From Diplonema papillatum (lineage: Eukaryota; Euglenozoa; Diplonemea; Diplonemida; Diplonemidae): a stretch of DNA of 64,000 nt. A program made the translations under genes and the position numbers. The stretch's first letter is position 1. Each line of letters starts with the position of its first letter. Below, piece after piece: positions 10,489 to 22,262 of the stretch. The stretch covers positions 62,001-126,000 of the forward strand of contig JAPJBO010000247.1 in the NCBI GenBank assembly GCA_030068145.1. The letters run 5' to 3'. Under the pieces are notes generated by a model. That model was given only the letters and a program-made list of their open reading frames with translations, made no database searches and was not told the DNA's origin.

Positions 10489-10840
10489 ATGGGTGCGGAA
10501 TCAGATGCGCCGTCGGCACCCCCCGCGGAAGCGGCGCCGGCACCTCCTGCGGTGGCCCCGTTGGTGCCCGGCGAAGAGCTGGATGAGCAGAAGCTGTCGA
10601 TGGCCGCGCAGCCGCTTGCGACTGAAGCCGAGGTTTCATCGCCTGACGTAATTTACGTGCAGGCCAACTCGTGCTCTGTCGCCGTCACCGAGCTGTCGTC
10701 GAACGTCACGAAGGAAATGCTGACTGACTTCTTAACCTTTTGCGGCGAGGTCACCAGCATCGTCATCAAGCCGGACTCGCAGCAGCCCGGCAAGCACCTT
10801 GCTGTGGTCAGCTTCTCCGACGCCGCTGCCGTTGACGATG
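10489..10840 (+). CDS. RRM protein (BPA1/Vip1-like), exon 1
   Basis: First exon of an RNA-recognition-motif protein. The start codon at 10489 opens a low-complexity Ala/Pro/Glu-rich leader of about 55 residues. Then comes the first half of an RRM: a beta-1 strand (SVAVTELSSNVTKE), helix 1 (LTDFLTFCGEV), beta-2 and the RNP1-like strand (HLAVVSFSDAAAV). The frame is open further upstream to 10381, but the duplicated upstream copy conserves the 10489 start. The exon ends in phase 1 at a GT donor (GTCTGC). Joined to 16254 it reads DDVLLLSGAVV, which completes the RRM with the length seen in plant BPA1-like proteins (typically about 260 aa; this model gives about 287). Those plant proteins bind RNA or the ACD11 lipid-transfer protein; whether that holds here is unknown. 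Confidence 0.75.
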
Positions 10841-11776
10841 GTCTGCACACTGTCTTATGCTTTTTCCACCAAACATGAAAGGTAGTGGGGCGACCGGATA
10901 CTCCTCGGAGAGATGGTCCCTGCACTCTAACTCGTCTCTCTCTCTCTCTCTGAAATGTTGGAGGAAATGAGAAGCTCAGCACTGCGTTCAACGAAACAAC
11001 TCTCTCTTCTCATCATCATCATCATTAGTTTTGTAGCAGCCGCGGTTGTGCGAGTCGAGCTCTTATTTGGGCCGTGAGCCCCAAATCAGAGGAGCCCAGT
11101 GCTGACGAGGCTCCGTGACCGGCCTGTACGGCTGGTAATGCTGTGGATCAGTAAAGTGCCGGTGCTATGAAGGCAGGCACTGTTCGCGCGCGTGTGTTAC
11201 GAGAACATCTTCCGCCGCGGAGGAGCCATAGGTGGCTTGGAAGCGGTGCTTAGCCTGGTGGTCTCCGCTCGTCTTTGCCGTCGGATTCTTTTGGTCGCTT
11301 CGGCGTCCGTGCGTTTTCCCCTGTCCTGGGGATCCCCCGGGGATGCGGGCTTCTGGGACTCCTGCTGCGGTAGCAGACGGAGGACAAGTATTATTCGACG
11401 GAGCCACGCCCGCAACGCCACTGTGCCGATGTTCTTTGTTCAGCTAGCAAGCATGCACTATGGGAAGGCTCAGTTGCTTGCTCCGGACCCTTTCAAATGT
11501 GGTTAGTGAAGTTGAGAAGAAAGTCTACCTGAAGTGGTGAAGTGGTGGTTAGGCTGATGTATGACCTTGTCGCATCATCGTGGGCTAAATCTCAGCCCAG
11601 GGAATGATCATCCAAATTTCTTCCAAAACGGCGGGGATAATACCGGTCGCCCAACTCGAAAGTAGAGGAAAAATTTCGGTACAATACGCGCGTCCTCGTC
11701 TGCCTTCTGCGAAAATTTGCGTCGGGCTGACCCCCGCATCAAACACTGCGCAAACATGAACTCTGAGATCCACGGT

Positions 11777-12009
11777 CCCCGTGACGGATTCGCCTGTGCT
11801 CTAGTAGCACGGGTGGTCCTGGCTGTGACGCTACGAACAGCCGCCTGACAAACCAGACTCACACCGCAGTCCTGTCTGCAGACACTCAGGTTCCGCGCTG
11901 ATGATGGTCCGCCTTATGTGTCCGTGGCTTAAAGGACCGAAACACGGCGCAGATGGGACCAGTGCGGTGTTGAGCACATACCCATTCTGAGCACTGTGAG
12001 TTCTTGCAT
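11777..12009. repeat. Dispersed repeat DR-a, copy 1
   Basis: About 230 bp nearly identical to 52907-53136 in the same orientation. It starts with CCCCGTGACGGATTCGCC and includes CCTTATGTGTCCGTGGCTTA. A partial third copy (GGGACCACTGCGGCGTTGAGC) occurs near 53473-53500. No coding capacity is evident; it looks like a short non-autonomous interspersed repeat. Confidence 0.85.
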
Positions 12010-14588
12010 TCCCCCCCCCACGGTGCACCATGCATGAGAGGCAGTGCTCTGCCTAAACATTATACTCCCCCCACGGTGAAAAAACACAAACCCTCAAGGT
12101 TTCATACCCCACTTTGGGAGCCGTACACTCCCCTTTTTACCGCTTTCTATTTTGCATCCCTTTCCTACTGGGGGGGCCCAAATACAATAGGTATAATATT
12201 CACGGTTGTGGTGCGTTTGATTTTAGCTTATGTCCCATGGCAGTCTACCTGGCGGTTACTGGCTGTTACTGGCAGCGCAGAGCAGGGGTGTACGTGATTT
12301 AAACGCTGGGTGTACTTAGCAAGTTTGACCTCCAACCAGATTTTTTTCATTTTTGTTCGGCAATGTTTTCTCCAGGTTTCGGGTTTTCTGAGTTTGGAAG
12401 GGAGGAGGGGCAACACATACTCTCGTTTTTTTTCCCTCGTGGTAGCAGCCCGCGCAAAAGGCTCTGAAACAGCGCTCCTCGAAAAACAGGCGCACATTTC
12501 ACTGAACGTATCTGTCTTGCGTTCATCCTCATCCACCAGTCTTCGTCACCATCTTGACGAAGTTCTCGACAACCTCTTTCAGAGTTGCAATGTCCTCGGG
12601 GTAACCTTCCAGACCGTCATGTACCCCGCTTTTCGTGTATCTTTGTGAAGTTGGGCGTTGGATCATCCGACAAGCTGGATATCAGCCAAGTTCGTAGCGC
12701 GATCAGCCGGCTTGCTTCAGCCCCATGGACACCGAGTTGCCAGAAAAGATGACCGTGGCGAGTGTGATGTATTCCGCAATTCTTGAAGCATAATGGAACA
12801 AAGGAAGGTTTAACATGCAGGGTCAAAACCTTGTGTCTTTTGGTACATGGCCACCACTTTTTTTCCGGAAAAGAATTGGGGTTTTTAAACTTTGGAACAA
12901 ACTCTGCAGTAATTATTGATGAAGTTGAGCAGAGGTGGCACTCCCAGTGAATCTTCCAAGCAGCTTCCGGAAAAGCTCCCACAGCGTCTAAACGACGCTG
13001 GGATTCGCGGCGGTTCGCGGAGGCGTGTCCTTGAGCAAGGTGTGGTGGAAAAGGAGCTCGCAAGCTGGTTGAAGGAGGACGTTGTTTCACCAGCTGCACT
13101 TCCGCGCGTGTGGCCAGTGTAAACGGGAGGAGGGACGTTCCAGTCCGCACCTCACCCCACAGCCTTCTTCTCTGCTGGCAAAGAACCATTGGGATAGGAG
13201 TTATTGGGACAATCCCATGGTACCGCGTGAATGGCGCGATCGGGCCCACGGCAGCGCAGGCCAGCTGCAACGTGGTCGCGCACGCAGCCTGTCTGCTCGC
13301 GGTCGCGCCGGCGCGGCCCGCAACCGCAGCCGCAATGTGGCGGCCACATTCGCCTGTGCCCACACGCCGGCCAGCTCATCCCATCGAGCAAGCAATCCAG
13401 CTAAGGAGCACAACCGAGGATCCCGTAGCGTCAGCAGTCCGGCCAAGGAACGTAGCCGAAGTGCGTTTCGTAAAACAGCGCATTCAACATGAGTTTAATT
13501 CGCACACCGGAGCGGCGCTACGGCTCCGAAGGCAACCGCACCGAAGGAGAATTAAATGGACGTTCAGTAGCGATGTGCTCAAAAGTACTTCATAGAGCTC
13601 TGGATGTCCGGCGGTGCGAAAAGGTCATGGAACGAGTCTCCATGGTCTGCTGCCTCAACGGTCTACTTGTTTGCAAACAAGTCGTGCAGAAGAAAGCAAG
13701 CGACGGGGGAACAAGGGCAAATAAAACCAAAACGCTGGACATCTGCGGTACTGCGAAGAATGGCTAGGAGTTACCAGTGTCAGCAAAACAAGAAATGCAT
13801 GACTGAACACAAAACTGACGTGAAATGTGAAACAGAGTGGGGCGATGTCAGTCTAATAATGAAATACAACTCGGGTTTGTCAAGGAGCTGAGGCACTTGA
13901 TCGGCAGCTACTTCTTCGTCTTCCCCTTTCTTCACAGTTTCGGGGGCGGGATCGGGTAATGGAATCTCCGCATCGTGCTTCTGTAAAGCTGCCCGATAGT
14001 GTTTGCGTTTGTGCTTCCGCGGAGGATCAAGCTCATGTTCGAGGAGACACGCTTTCAGAAATCGATGTTTTTATACCCTGTCGACGTCAGTAAATCTTTC
14101 TTCTGAAGGCGCCCCATTGTTGATTTTGTCCCCTGGCACGACACTGCTGCAGCAACAGGACTTTCGACCACTCCTTCGTGCAGTCGAATCGGAGCGAATC
14201 GATGCGAGCAGGCCTTCTCGTTTCCTCTTTCTGCCAGCCACCAGGTCCTCCTGCTTGGACTTGTTCCACAACAGTCTTTCTCGACCTAGACACACTGACA
14301 ATCAGATTCGGCAACGGTGGAACCGAAGGCAACTCTCGTTCTTTGCAGCAGACCTTTGTCGAATGAGCTCGTCCCGCGTTTGGATGATTTGGAGGACCTT
14401 CTTCATCTTCCCGCGCATCCCTTCCAAAACAGACGGTCCAAGTGCCAGATTTCTCGTCACACTTGCTACCTCCTCATCGGGCGGGCAGTACTGCACAGGC
14501 TCGTAGTAACTTCCGGCGGCAACCCGATGAACGACGCTCCGGAGACAGTCAACATCTGACGCCGTGGAGATGTCGGGTATTAGAACGG

Positions 14589-15318
14589 TTCACTCCCTTC
14601 CCCCCGTAGTAACGCGTGCGGGGCAGTGTGGCTCCTGCGCCAGCCGCACCAGGCCGCGCCAGAAAACCCTGTATGGCGCGTTTGGCGCGATTGGCGCGCC
14701 CTCAGTGTTTTCACCAGGAATTGGCTACTTCTTCACTTTGGGATCATCATTCGTCCATTTTCTCGGCGATCCCGGCGTGCGTTCCGACAAGTTTTTGATC
14801 CGGTGAGAAGAAAGATGACGAAATCTTCCAGAAAACCTGTTCTCAGAGGGTGTCAACCTATTCTGGTGCCCTCCCACACCCCCTGTCCTTCCAGGGCCAG
14901 TGAAAACCAACGTTCAATCCAGGGGATCGATCCCTGCAAGCAGCCTTTTTGGACCGGTTTTGACGGGTGCAATGCGGGTGTAATGTACCCTGCGGCAATG
15001 AAATGCCGACGAACCACAATAATCCGCCTACGTTTCCGGGTCTATTTGGCACCGTTCTCTTCACCCGAGAAAAGAGCGAGCAAAAGTCGTCGGAAAATAT
15101 TTGCTACATAGACCAGCGGGAAAATATCACCACACTTTGCCAAAACCAGAGTCCACTGTTTGTGCCCATTGAAAAATGACCCAGACTGGGTATCAATTCC
15201 GCCGAGGCACACTTTTGCCTACGTGGGAACCTAAATTTCCTTGGGGCTACAGGGTGCGCCAAACGCGCCGCGCCGCGCCACGCCAAACGCGCCACCACAC
15301 TGTGCGGGGGAAGGGAGG
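14589..15318. mobile_element. Small TIR-like unit with GC-rich inverted ends
   Basis: CTCCCTTCCCCC, CAGTGTGG and GGCGCGTTTGGCG-type strings at 14589-14700 recur as reverse complements at 15250-15318, giving imperfect inverted ends around about 560 bp. The interior includes GGAAAATATTTGCTACATAGACCAGCG (14-bp and longer matches), related to the repeats at 55627-55650 and 55845-55870. No transposase frame is present, so if mobile it is non-autonomous. Confidence 0.4.
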
Positions 15319-15488
15319 CGATTCGTAGTCCACCTGTTATGGGAAACCTTTGACATTTGAGTCAAAAATAAACGCAAAAATGTCCAGAAAATGGGTTTGG
15401 CACCTCAAATAAAACTTCAAAGTATCATGTGGTGGAGTTTGAGTGTGGGCAAAATTTTCGGGTTCTGGGCCAAAAAGTTGCTAAGGGC

Positions 15489-15960
15489 AGACTATTTTTT
15501 TTTTTTTGATCCGCGTCCTAGCGCGCGGAAAATTTTGGGAAACCGTGGAAAAAAAAATAGTTGAAAAAAAAAAAATATTTTTTCTTTTTCGCTGTGGGAA
15601 GGGCACAACAGGGTGCCATGGGGGGACTCCAGGTGGTCACTGAAGTCCGCGCTTCGGGACCAGCGTTGAAGAAGAGGGTGCTCGGCACCCCGAAGGAGAG
15701 CCCGATCGCCGGCCGCAAGCGGAAGAAGGCGAAGGCGACCACACCCGAGTCAGGGGTGCAACGAAAAAAGAGGAAGGCCCTTAAAGCAAGCGGCTACCAG
15801 AAACGTCCGACGTCCCCAAGCACTCCAGTGCCCTCGAGAGTGAAAAACGTGCAAGCCTGTCCGCACCTGTGCCCCCCCACGCAATCTCCAGAACCGCAAG
15901 AAAGCCCAGCGCCCCTGGCGCCACAAGTACTCGACCTTGACGACGCAATGACAGGTGACG
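15489..15960 (+). mobile_element. Truncated copy of the GGGCAGACTA TIR element
   Basis: It begins GGGCAGACTATTTTT with TAA immediately before it, then GATCCGCGTCC, an A/T-rich run, and a frame starting at 15618 that reads MGGLQVVTEVRAS and then Lys/Arg-rich sequence. The first ~170 bp match, in reverse complement, the right end of the complete element at 45591-47746, whose own frame also contains GGLQ and VTEVRAS. No second terminal repeat is found downstream, so this is a one-ended remnant. The frame ends at about 15974 and contains basic clusters (RKRKKAK, KKRKALK) that look like nuclear localisation signals. No catalytic domain is seen. Confidence 0.6.
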
Positions 15961-15992
15961 ACGTCATAAAGTAACCTTAAGCGGCGACACAG

Positions 15993-16235
15993 TGCATGCT
16001 AATCCATGTGGTTCATGTACTTAAAAGAACTCAATGCTTAACAGTGCTCAGGTGGGCGGTGTCTTCGGACAGCACCTCGTGATGTTCGCATCACAAAACA
16101 AAGAAGACAGTGAAATGGTCGTTACCTGGTCGGGTTTCGCTCGCGACCGTTTCCTGAACAATCCTTCACTAAATCCGCGGTTAAATAACCTGGCCTCAGT
16201 GGTGCCAGCACCACGCGCTCTTCAAACCCAAGAAA
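15993..16235. repeat. Dispersed repeat DR-b, copy 1
   Basis: About 240 bp similar to 53548-53785 in the same orientation. It shares TGCTAATCCATGTGGTTC, AAAAGAACTCAATGCT and CGCGACCGTTTCCTGAAC. It abuts the RRM exon 2 acceptor, so the insertion lies just upstream of the splice site. Confidence 0.8.
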
Positions 16236-16253
16236 CATTTTCCCCCCACGCAG

Positions 16254-16490
16254 TCCTGCTCCTTTCCGGTGCCGTTGTAGGGGACAGCCGGATCCACATT
16301 TCAGAAGTGCAAGTTGTGGACTCGGGCCCTGACCAGTTCGACCGCGTGATGCTGCAGGCACGCTCGGCCCAAAACACTGTGCAATCGGTGATACAAGCCG
16401 GGTACATCCGGGGTGAATCTCTGGCGAAGGAAGTGAAGCAACGGGCCCTCGACCTCGACAATCAGCACAAGATCTCACACACCGCGCGAG
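16254..16490 (+). CDS. RRM protein (BPA1/Vip1-like), exon 2
   Basis: Completes the RRM begun in exon 1 (VLLLSGAVVGDSRIHI: the LLLSGA segment and last beta strand). It continues into a helical region with SAQNTVQSVIQAGYIRG and LAKEVKQRALDLDNQHKIS. Plant BPA1-like proteins have, directly after the RRM, a helical segment with a Gly-Tyr/Phe-x-x-Gly turn and an Asp-x-x-His motif, which matches this order. The exon enters in phase 1 after CCCCACGCAG and leaves in phase 1 at a GTATCC donor after ACCGCGCGAG. This exon and the exon 1 join are the most reliable part of the model. Confidence 0.75.
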
Positions 16491-17580
16491 GTATCCCTTC
16501 TGTCTTCTCGAGTTCTTTGCAATTCCCCCCCTTTATTTTGCATCTTTTGACAGGCAAGTTTTGGCAGCTGCTGCTTGACAAGTGCATGCGAATTCCCTGC
16601 GGTTGTTGTACTCAGAAGAACTCGATGATTATCAAAATATGATAGGGGCGGTCGTAAACCTACATCTAAAAGACACCTCCACACAATTTGTTGTCGACAA
16701 CATACAACAAGTAAAAGCACGAGACAAGACTGCGCACTCCTTCCCTGCCTTCGCAATATCTAGCACCCGACGTTGCAAAGCAAGAACGAGAGCACACGTA
16801 ACATCCTCCAGTCGTACGCCTCGGAGTGAACCAGCTACTAGATGGTTCGATGGGTCTTTCGCCCCTATACCCAGCTTTGACGAGCGAGTTGCACGTCAAC
16901 ACCGCAACGGGCCTCCACCAGGGGTTTCGCCGGCTTCGTCCTCAAGGCATAGTTCACCATCTTTCGGGTCCCAACAAGTGTACGTAACCTCAAATCCTTT
17001 TCCAGTAAACTTCAGCAGGTCCGACACACGATCGAAACCGCGGCCCACCTGACGGTGGCCACTTGTTGACTTTTTTTTGATGTGCTCTCTTTTCTCTCAC
17101 TCTTCTAAACCACACATCAACTCTTTTGTACAACACCTTCAAACACAAATCCTCCAGAAGCCAAGATCCCCGAGCGCGCCCGTGCCGTCGTAGGAACTGT
17201 GGAGAACATGGGTATGCCTCTAATTTCACTGGCCGAAAACCAAAAAGTACCTACGAGCGAATACGGCCTGCCCTGTCTACAACGTCATTGCTTCATCAGC
17301 TTCCCCTACAAGTCTTCTTGTAGCTAAGGTCTTCTCTTAAGTACACGGACCACACGGATAAGCATGCACTATAAGCCGGCAGCCGTTAAGCAGCGGCTGC
17401 CGGCTTATCCCGTGACACCTTTTGTATGGTTATCGTGAATTAACTACTGTGTAGAAAGAGTACTGTTGGCACTCTTTCTGCTACCCCCTCCTTTTTTCTC
17501 GCATAGTTTTCTTCGATGAAAACTCGATGCTAGCATCAAGCATGCACGTTCTGCTTAACAGCAACCTAATTCTTTCTCAG
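16491..17580 (+). other. Intron 2 of the RRM gene
   Basis: A 1.1-kb intron with a GTATCC donor and a TTCTTTCTCAG acceptor. It contains CCACCTGACGGTGG near 17047, a palindromic 14-mer shared with repeats near 30650 and 55045. A perfect hairpin lies at 17371-17408, and from 17404 there is a minus-orientation copy of repeat DR-c. No gene recognised inside. Confidence 0.55.
17371..17408. repeat. Perfect 15-bp hairpin
   Basis: ATAAGCCGGCAGCCG pairs exactly with CGGCTGCCGGCTTAT across an 8-nt loop (TTAAGCAG). It lies at the edge of repeat DR-c. The copy at 50236-50300 retains GGATAATCCGGCAGCCGCGGC, half of the stem, so the hairpin may be the end of a small dispersed repeat. Confidence 0.9.
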
Positions 17581-17655
17581 GCAAGGGTTTCTATCTGAAG
17601 CTCACGAAGCAGAAGGAAGTTTCCGAAGAAGAGACGCGAAAATACCAAGAGGCTG
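17581..17655 (+). CDS. RRM protein, candidate exon 3
   Basis: A 75-nt segment after a good acceptor (TTCTTTCTCAG). It enters in phase 1 and encodes GKGFYLKLTKQKEVSEEETR plus a further five residues. With a donor at 17656 (GTCATC) it leaves in phase 1, fitting exons 2 and 4. A better-looking donor (GTATGC) at 17669 would leave in phase 2 and break the join to exon 4. The charged helical sequence is compatible with the helical C-terminal part of BPA1-like proteins, but similarity is weak. It could also be skipped, since exon 2 to exon 4 is likewise in phase. Confidence 0.5.
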
Positions 17656-18026
17656 GTCATCGTCAGTGGTATGCAGTTTTCTGTAGTGGAGCTTTCGGGG
17701 GGCTCACACAATTTTTTGCGGGTTGCCCTGCGGCGCACTGTGAAAGCGCTTTCGCAGCGTGCTTCGGCTTGTGTAGTGCCGCATTCGTTGCAGAATAATC
17801 CGAATACTGATGCACTGTCACCAGAGCAGCACTGCTACAAATGCAGGGGCCTCATCGTTTCCGTGAGTCCAGTCCTCAGGCGAATCTATAAAAGATAAAC
17901 TCGTTCAGTGGGAGATAATACTCTTCCTTCCTTGCATCGGTCCGCCACTTTTTCTCCTCCTCGATGCAAATTGATAATACAGATAGAACAGCCAAGCAAT
18001 AATTCTCGTGTGTCGATTATGCACAG

Positions 18027-18223
18027 GCGCCATGTCATCCCGTCTGCAGTACAGGGGGTTTGTCGCCACGTCTTTGAGCCATCCCTTGTCAGCAGGCCTG
18101 CTGGCAGCAAGCAAGCAAAACCCCCAATTCCATCAGGTGCACCAATTCGGTGAACTCGCAGCCGCAATGGTAGAGTGGCGGGAGGGCTCCGCGTTCTCCG
18201 TGCCTCGTCGTCGCGTCTCTTAA
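18027..18223 (+). CDS. RRM protein, candidate terminal exon 4
   Basis: Begins after an ATTATGCACAG acceptor in phase 1 (GGC-GCC-ATG) and runs to a TAA stop at 18221-18223. It encodes about 65 residues, including SSRLQYRGFVATSLSHPLSA and FGELAAAM. The position and weakly hydrophobic character recall the C-terminal region of plant BPA1-like proteins (a hydrophobic G-A-W-V-x-G-A-F type segment), but that is an inference. GTAGAG at 18170 could act as a further donor; reading through to the stop needs no extra exon. Alternatively, 18032 could be the start codon of an unrelated gene. Confidence 0.5.
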
Positions 18224-21100
18224 CACTCGCAGCAGCCGCAGATGCCGGCGCAGCCCGGGCGTCAGGCGGGGATCTCTCACTCCGTCCACCCCGTCCGGTC
18301 CCCGGACCTTTTCCTTTGTACCGTACCAACAATGCCTATTTGGAGGATGGGAGGTGTGCGGATGATGGGCGAGCACCTTGCGCCATCCAGTCGTGTGCGC
18401 GCCGATCCTACGGTTAGAAAAAAGCCAATGCAATGCTGTCATCAGCGCTCGGCTTTACTATCGCCACGGGGCAGGAACAACTCACCTGCCGACTCCCGAA
18501 AATGGATGATGCTCAAGCGATCCACCCATAGTTGGCCGCGTGCTGGTATCACAAAGCCAGGCGTGCGTAAGAGTGCGTGGTCCACGCCGCGAAGTCGTTG
18601 GCGTGAGCCTCGATGGAGCGTGGATGAGTGCAGTGCATTCGTTTGCATTGCATGTACGCGATGTACTCATCATCCTTGTTGTAGAATTGTGACGAGTACG
18701 TATTAGCGCATAGGGCAAACGATCTTCGCACCCGCTGCATTCACTTTTTCAGACCGGATCCATAAGTCGACGCAGTCTGAGAGATTAGATTTTCATGCCA
18801 GGACACTCACCTGCTGATGGGAGTGGGCGTTCTCAGCCCGTGATGCGGTCAGCGACCTGATGAGTCTCATGCTTTTGTAGTTTCCATTGACTATCGCGTC
18901 TGGCCGCGGTCTTCATCGTTCCCAGAACCAAGACATCCACTGTTAAGTCCAATTGATGTCACCCTGGTCAACCGCATGTACATATCATACCTGGTGCTGT
19001 GTACAATGTCGTCGTACGCACACTTGTCGTGAGTACAATCTGTCGTCCGTATTCACTTTCCCTCCCCTCCCGACATCTTGCTAGCTCGTTCTTGGTCTTT
19101 GCTTGCCGCCGAATGTGTCAGCAGACTCCCCCCCCCCACCCAAGATGCACGCACGCGACAGTGGCACTCTGACCCACCCCACGCTGCCCTATTTCCAAAA
19201 AGTGCATCGGATTGCCTGCTGCTGTCTATCACAGTCGGAAGCACGACACGGTCCGATCGAAGAGGTAGCCACCCAGCGGCTAATGCAGGCCATCGCTACA
19301 GGTATTCTGCATTCCAACCTCAACTATCATAAGCTATCACAGGCTGGGGTGGCCAGCACCGTCGGAGACCGACTTGCTGCTTTGCTCTCCGCTTGGCGAC
19401 TACAGAAATGTTCAGAGAGAGCCACGACTGTTGCGTTCTAGCCAAAACGTGCAATGTCTCGGCGGAGAAATTCGCTACCTCGCCAACACACGCACACCCG
19501 GTGCTGCGAGGGTCGTTTATTATTAACCGTGGCCCACCGGTGCCCGGCAGCTGCTTGTGTTCTTTTTTGCTTTTACACCATGGTTGTGAAAATGCGGCTT
19601 TCTTGTCGTAATGGGCCGGCTCAACAATACCACCTGAAATACCATTCGATGTGGCGAACAGTATACACTATATTCCGGGGAGGCATGATGCGGCAGGCGC
19701 GTTTCAAAACTGTTGGAAAAAACAAACGGCCCTTTCTCGATTTCTGCCGATTTCTTCCATCAGTAATTCCGAAAATCGAAATGCCGTTTTTTTTTTTTTT
19801 TTGGAGCGCGGGTCACTGTACAAGCCATGTTGGTACAGCGGGGCTGCCGGTATCCGTTTGCTTCCCGGAGCGGTAGTCCAAAGACTTCTTCAGCACACAG
19901 TGAACGCCACCTCACTGCGCCTGGGCTGGCCTGCATCTGAGTGCAGGTCCGACCAGGTAAAAAAATCCGCGATGCAGTGACTCTACCCCCTGCGCCTTTT
20001 TTTTTTTTTTGAAAACGATCATTCCCGGATTAGGATGACACATACTACTACTACTACTACTACTACTTCTGAAAACGATCAACCAGCCGCGCGAATAAAG
20101 CTTTTACCCGTGACGCTACCTAATTATGTCTGCCGCCAAAACCCAGCGACTACATTGCACACCCGAAAATATTCAAAAAGCGCTGAACCTTTCGGTCTTC
20201 GAATGACGCGCTATTTTCACAACAGTGGTTTCCGTACAACTCGCCGTTTTCCCCCCTTTCCGTTTTGCTAGCATTTTCCGCCGGTCTCTCCCGTGTGGTC
20301 TCGAGTGGGATGAAAATAAGAGGGGGGTGCAGGGGAAAGGGGATTCGTCCCGCGCAACCGAGGCTGGTTCGAAACCACTGGTGGCCGTACACGGAGCCTT
20401 GCAGCCAGTGCACTACTGCAAAAACCACGTGGGGGGCCCGAGATCGCTTTCCTCGCGAACGTGAACTCGGTGTCGGTCACAAGAAGCCATGGACTGGGCA
20501 AAGCACATAGGAAACAAGAGTGCGCGCTAAATTAAGTCGAATAGTCGGCAATAGGCAGCAAAGATACACGCACAAACATACTATACCTTAAAGGAACCTT
20601 TACGACTACGGTCACCCGGAGACTTTAAAACCCCGGATCCCTAAGCGAACTTGCACTCTAAAAACCAGAGAGATCATCTTGCTAGTCTTTCCGTGCAGTT
20701 AATCCAGCGGGAGCGGAGTGTAAAGAAAAGCTCCCCTGAGAGGGGGGATGTCAAAGGGGGGCGTTTTCACGAGAGCCCCAGACGGACCCTTGTAGAGAGA
20801 ATTACGTGCATGGCGATAGAGAGCTGTTTTTTTGTTGGGCCTGCTCGGTCTCGCGTGGAATTGAATTCAGGAAGCAAACGAAAGAGACGGTCATACGGTA
20901 TCAAGAAGACAGACAGTCACCTACTACGGCACGCTACTGAGAAGGGCCTACCGTAAGTAAGGTACCGATATGTGGATAATCGCCGAAACCACCAATGACC
21001 AACAGCGAAGGTTCCATCGATTCTCTTACCTCGTGTAACCACCACTCTTACGACAGCACAAAGGATATCTTCCCATATTGACGAAGGTCACCCGGAGACT
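18224..21100. other. No gene recognised; dispersed repeat fragments
   Basis: No supported gene. A 60-bp segment (GGTCACCCGGAGACTTTAAAACCCCGG and flanks) occurs at 20609-20668 and 21087-21145, and a third copy lies at 52670-52727. A short TAC microsatellite lies at 20041-20067. A + frame at 19103-19441 has balanced composition but no recognisable domain. Several poly-T runs occur (19790, 19998). Confidence 0.45.
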
Positions 21101-21299
21101 TTAAAACCCCGGAGTTTCGAGCGAACTTTCACTCTGAAAACGCCACGGTTCGCGGTGATGACCTTTCCCCCAACAAGTCATGTTTTGGTAAAAAAATCTT
21201 TTCACTCTAAAAAGAGGTAGAAAAAACGCGTGTTTGTAACCACTGAGAACGGGGCAAGAGAGCGAAAGAGAAAAGAACAAGTTACGTAGTAAAAGAACT

Positions 21300-21620
21300 G
21301 AGAAGAGGAAAACATAAAAGAGCGTAGCGGAACTGGTTCCCACGATGCGATGCCGTTCGTGCCTTCTGCTTTGCTGTAGATGTCGCGGAGAGGGGCGAGA
21401 ACCCTGTCGTGCATCTCCAATGTTCTCGACAAGCTTGAGCATCAGCTCCTGCGGGCAAACATTTCGCAAAATCGAGGGGACACCGTGAAGCGGCTCTTCT
21501 TTTGCCCTCAAAACTTGCACATTGAGCTGCATTCCCGGCAGAGTTTGTCCACCAGGCCCCGGCCGAGCTGCACACACTCTTCCCGTAGGCTCGAGAGCAG
21601 GCAGCGTCTGCGTACGTCTC
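21300..21620 (-). pseudogene. LINE reverse transcriptase fragment, copy 1
   Basis: On the minus strand this segment reads CPQELMLKLVENIG followed by sequence that aligns at DNA level with the second fragment at 22262-22480 (CGAGAACATxGGxATGCACGAC, then GGxACGAACGGCATC). The corresponding stretch of the second copy leads into an RT motif, so this is the same LINE. The frame breaks within 80 codons and the RT core is missing. Confidence 0.55.
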
Positions 21621-21635
21621 ACTTTCTACTCCCGT

Positions 21636-22262
21636 GGTCTCCGCCTATATGCACCTTGTCAATACGGTGGTCTCCGCCTATATGCACCTTGTCAATACGG
21701 TGGTCTCCGCCTATATGCACCTTGTCAATACGGTGGTCTCCGCCTATATGCACCTTGTCAATACGGTGGTCTCCGCCTATATGCACCTTGTCAATACGGT
21801 GGTCTCCGCCTATATGCACCTTGTCAATACGGTGGTCTCCGCCTATATGCACCTTGTCAATACGGTGGTCTCCGCCTATATGCACCTTGTCAATACGGTG
21901 GTCTCCGCCTATATGCACCTTGTCAATACGGTGGTCTCCGCCTATATGCACCTTGTCAATACGGTGGTCTCCGCCTATATGCACCTTGTCAATACGGTGG
22001 TCTCCGCCTATATGCACCTTGTCAATACGGTGGTCTCCGCCTATATGCACCTTGTCAATACGGTGGTCTCCGCCTATATGCACCTTGTCAATACGGTGGT
22101 CTCCGCCTATATGCACCTTGTCAATACGGTGGTCTCCGCCTATATGCACCTTGTCAATACGGTGGTCTCCGCCTATATGCACCTTGTCAATACGTGTGGT
22201 CTCCGCCTATATGCACCTTGTCAATACGGTGGTCTCCACCTGTGTGCACCTTGTCAACACGG
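21636..22262. repeat. 33-bp minisatellite, about 19 units
   Basis: Almost perfect copies of a unit containing CTCCGCCTATATGCACCTTG and TCAATACGGTGGT. Since 33 is a multiple of three, all open frames cross the array. The last two units are diverged (CACCTGTGTGCACC, TCAACACGG) and merge into the LINE fragment to the right. In the RT frame the unit reads VLTRCIQVETT, so the array probably arose by expansion of LINE coding sequence. Confidence 0.95.

Larger units (their letters stand above)
10841..16253 (+). other. Intron 1 of the RRM gene (5.4 kb)
   Basis: The GT donor (GTCTGC) and an AG acceptor preceded by a C-rich tract (TTTTCCCCCCACGCAG) bound 5.4 kb. The intron holds a LINE-tail-like patch at about 10895-11000, a 230-bp dispersed repeat at 11777-12009, a GC-rich stretch at 13200-13480 whose frame is Arg/Ser-rich but unrecognised, a small TIR-like unit at 14589-15318, a truncated TIR element at 15489-15960 and another dispersed repeat at 15993-16235. 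No other gene was recognised inside it. Confidence 0.65.

Noticed and set aside
13082..13595. Arg/Ser-rich frames as an SR-type splicing factor
   Set aside because: Several overlapping frames are equally open, the RS pattern is irregular and no RRM precedes it; more likely GC-rich low-complexity sequence.
15618..15974. The Lys/Arg-rich frame as an exon of the RRM gene
   Set aside because: Its first part is shared with TIR element E and it lies within intron 1; phase joins to the RRM exons work without it.
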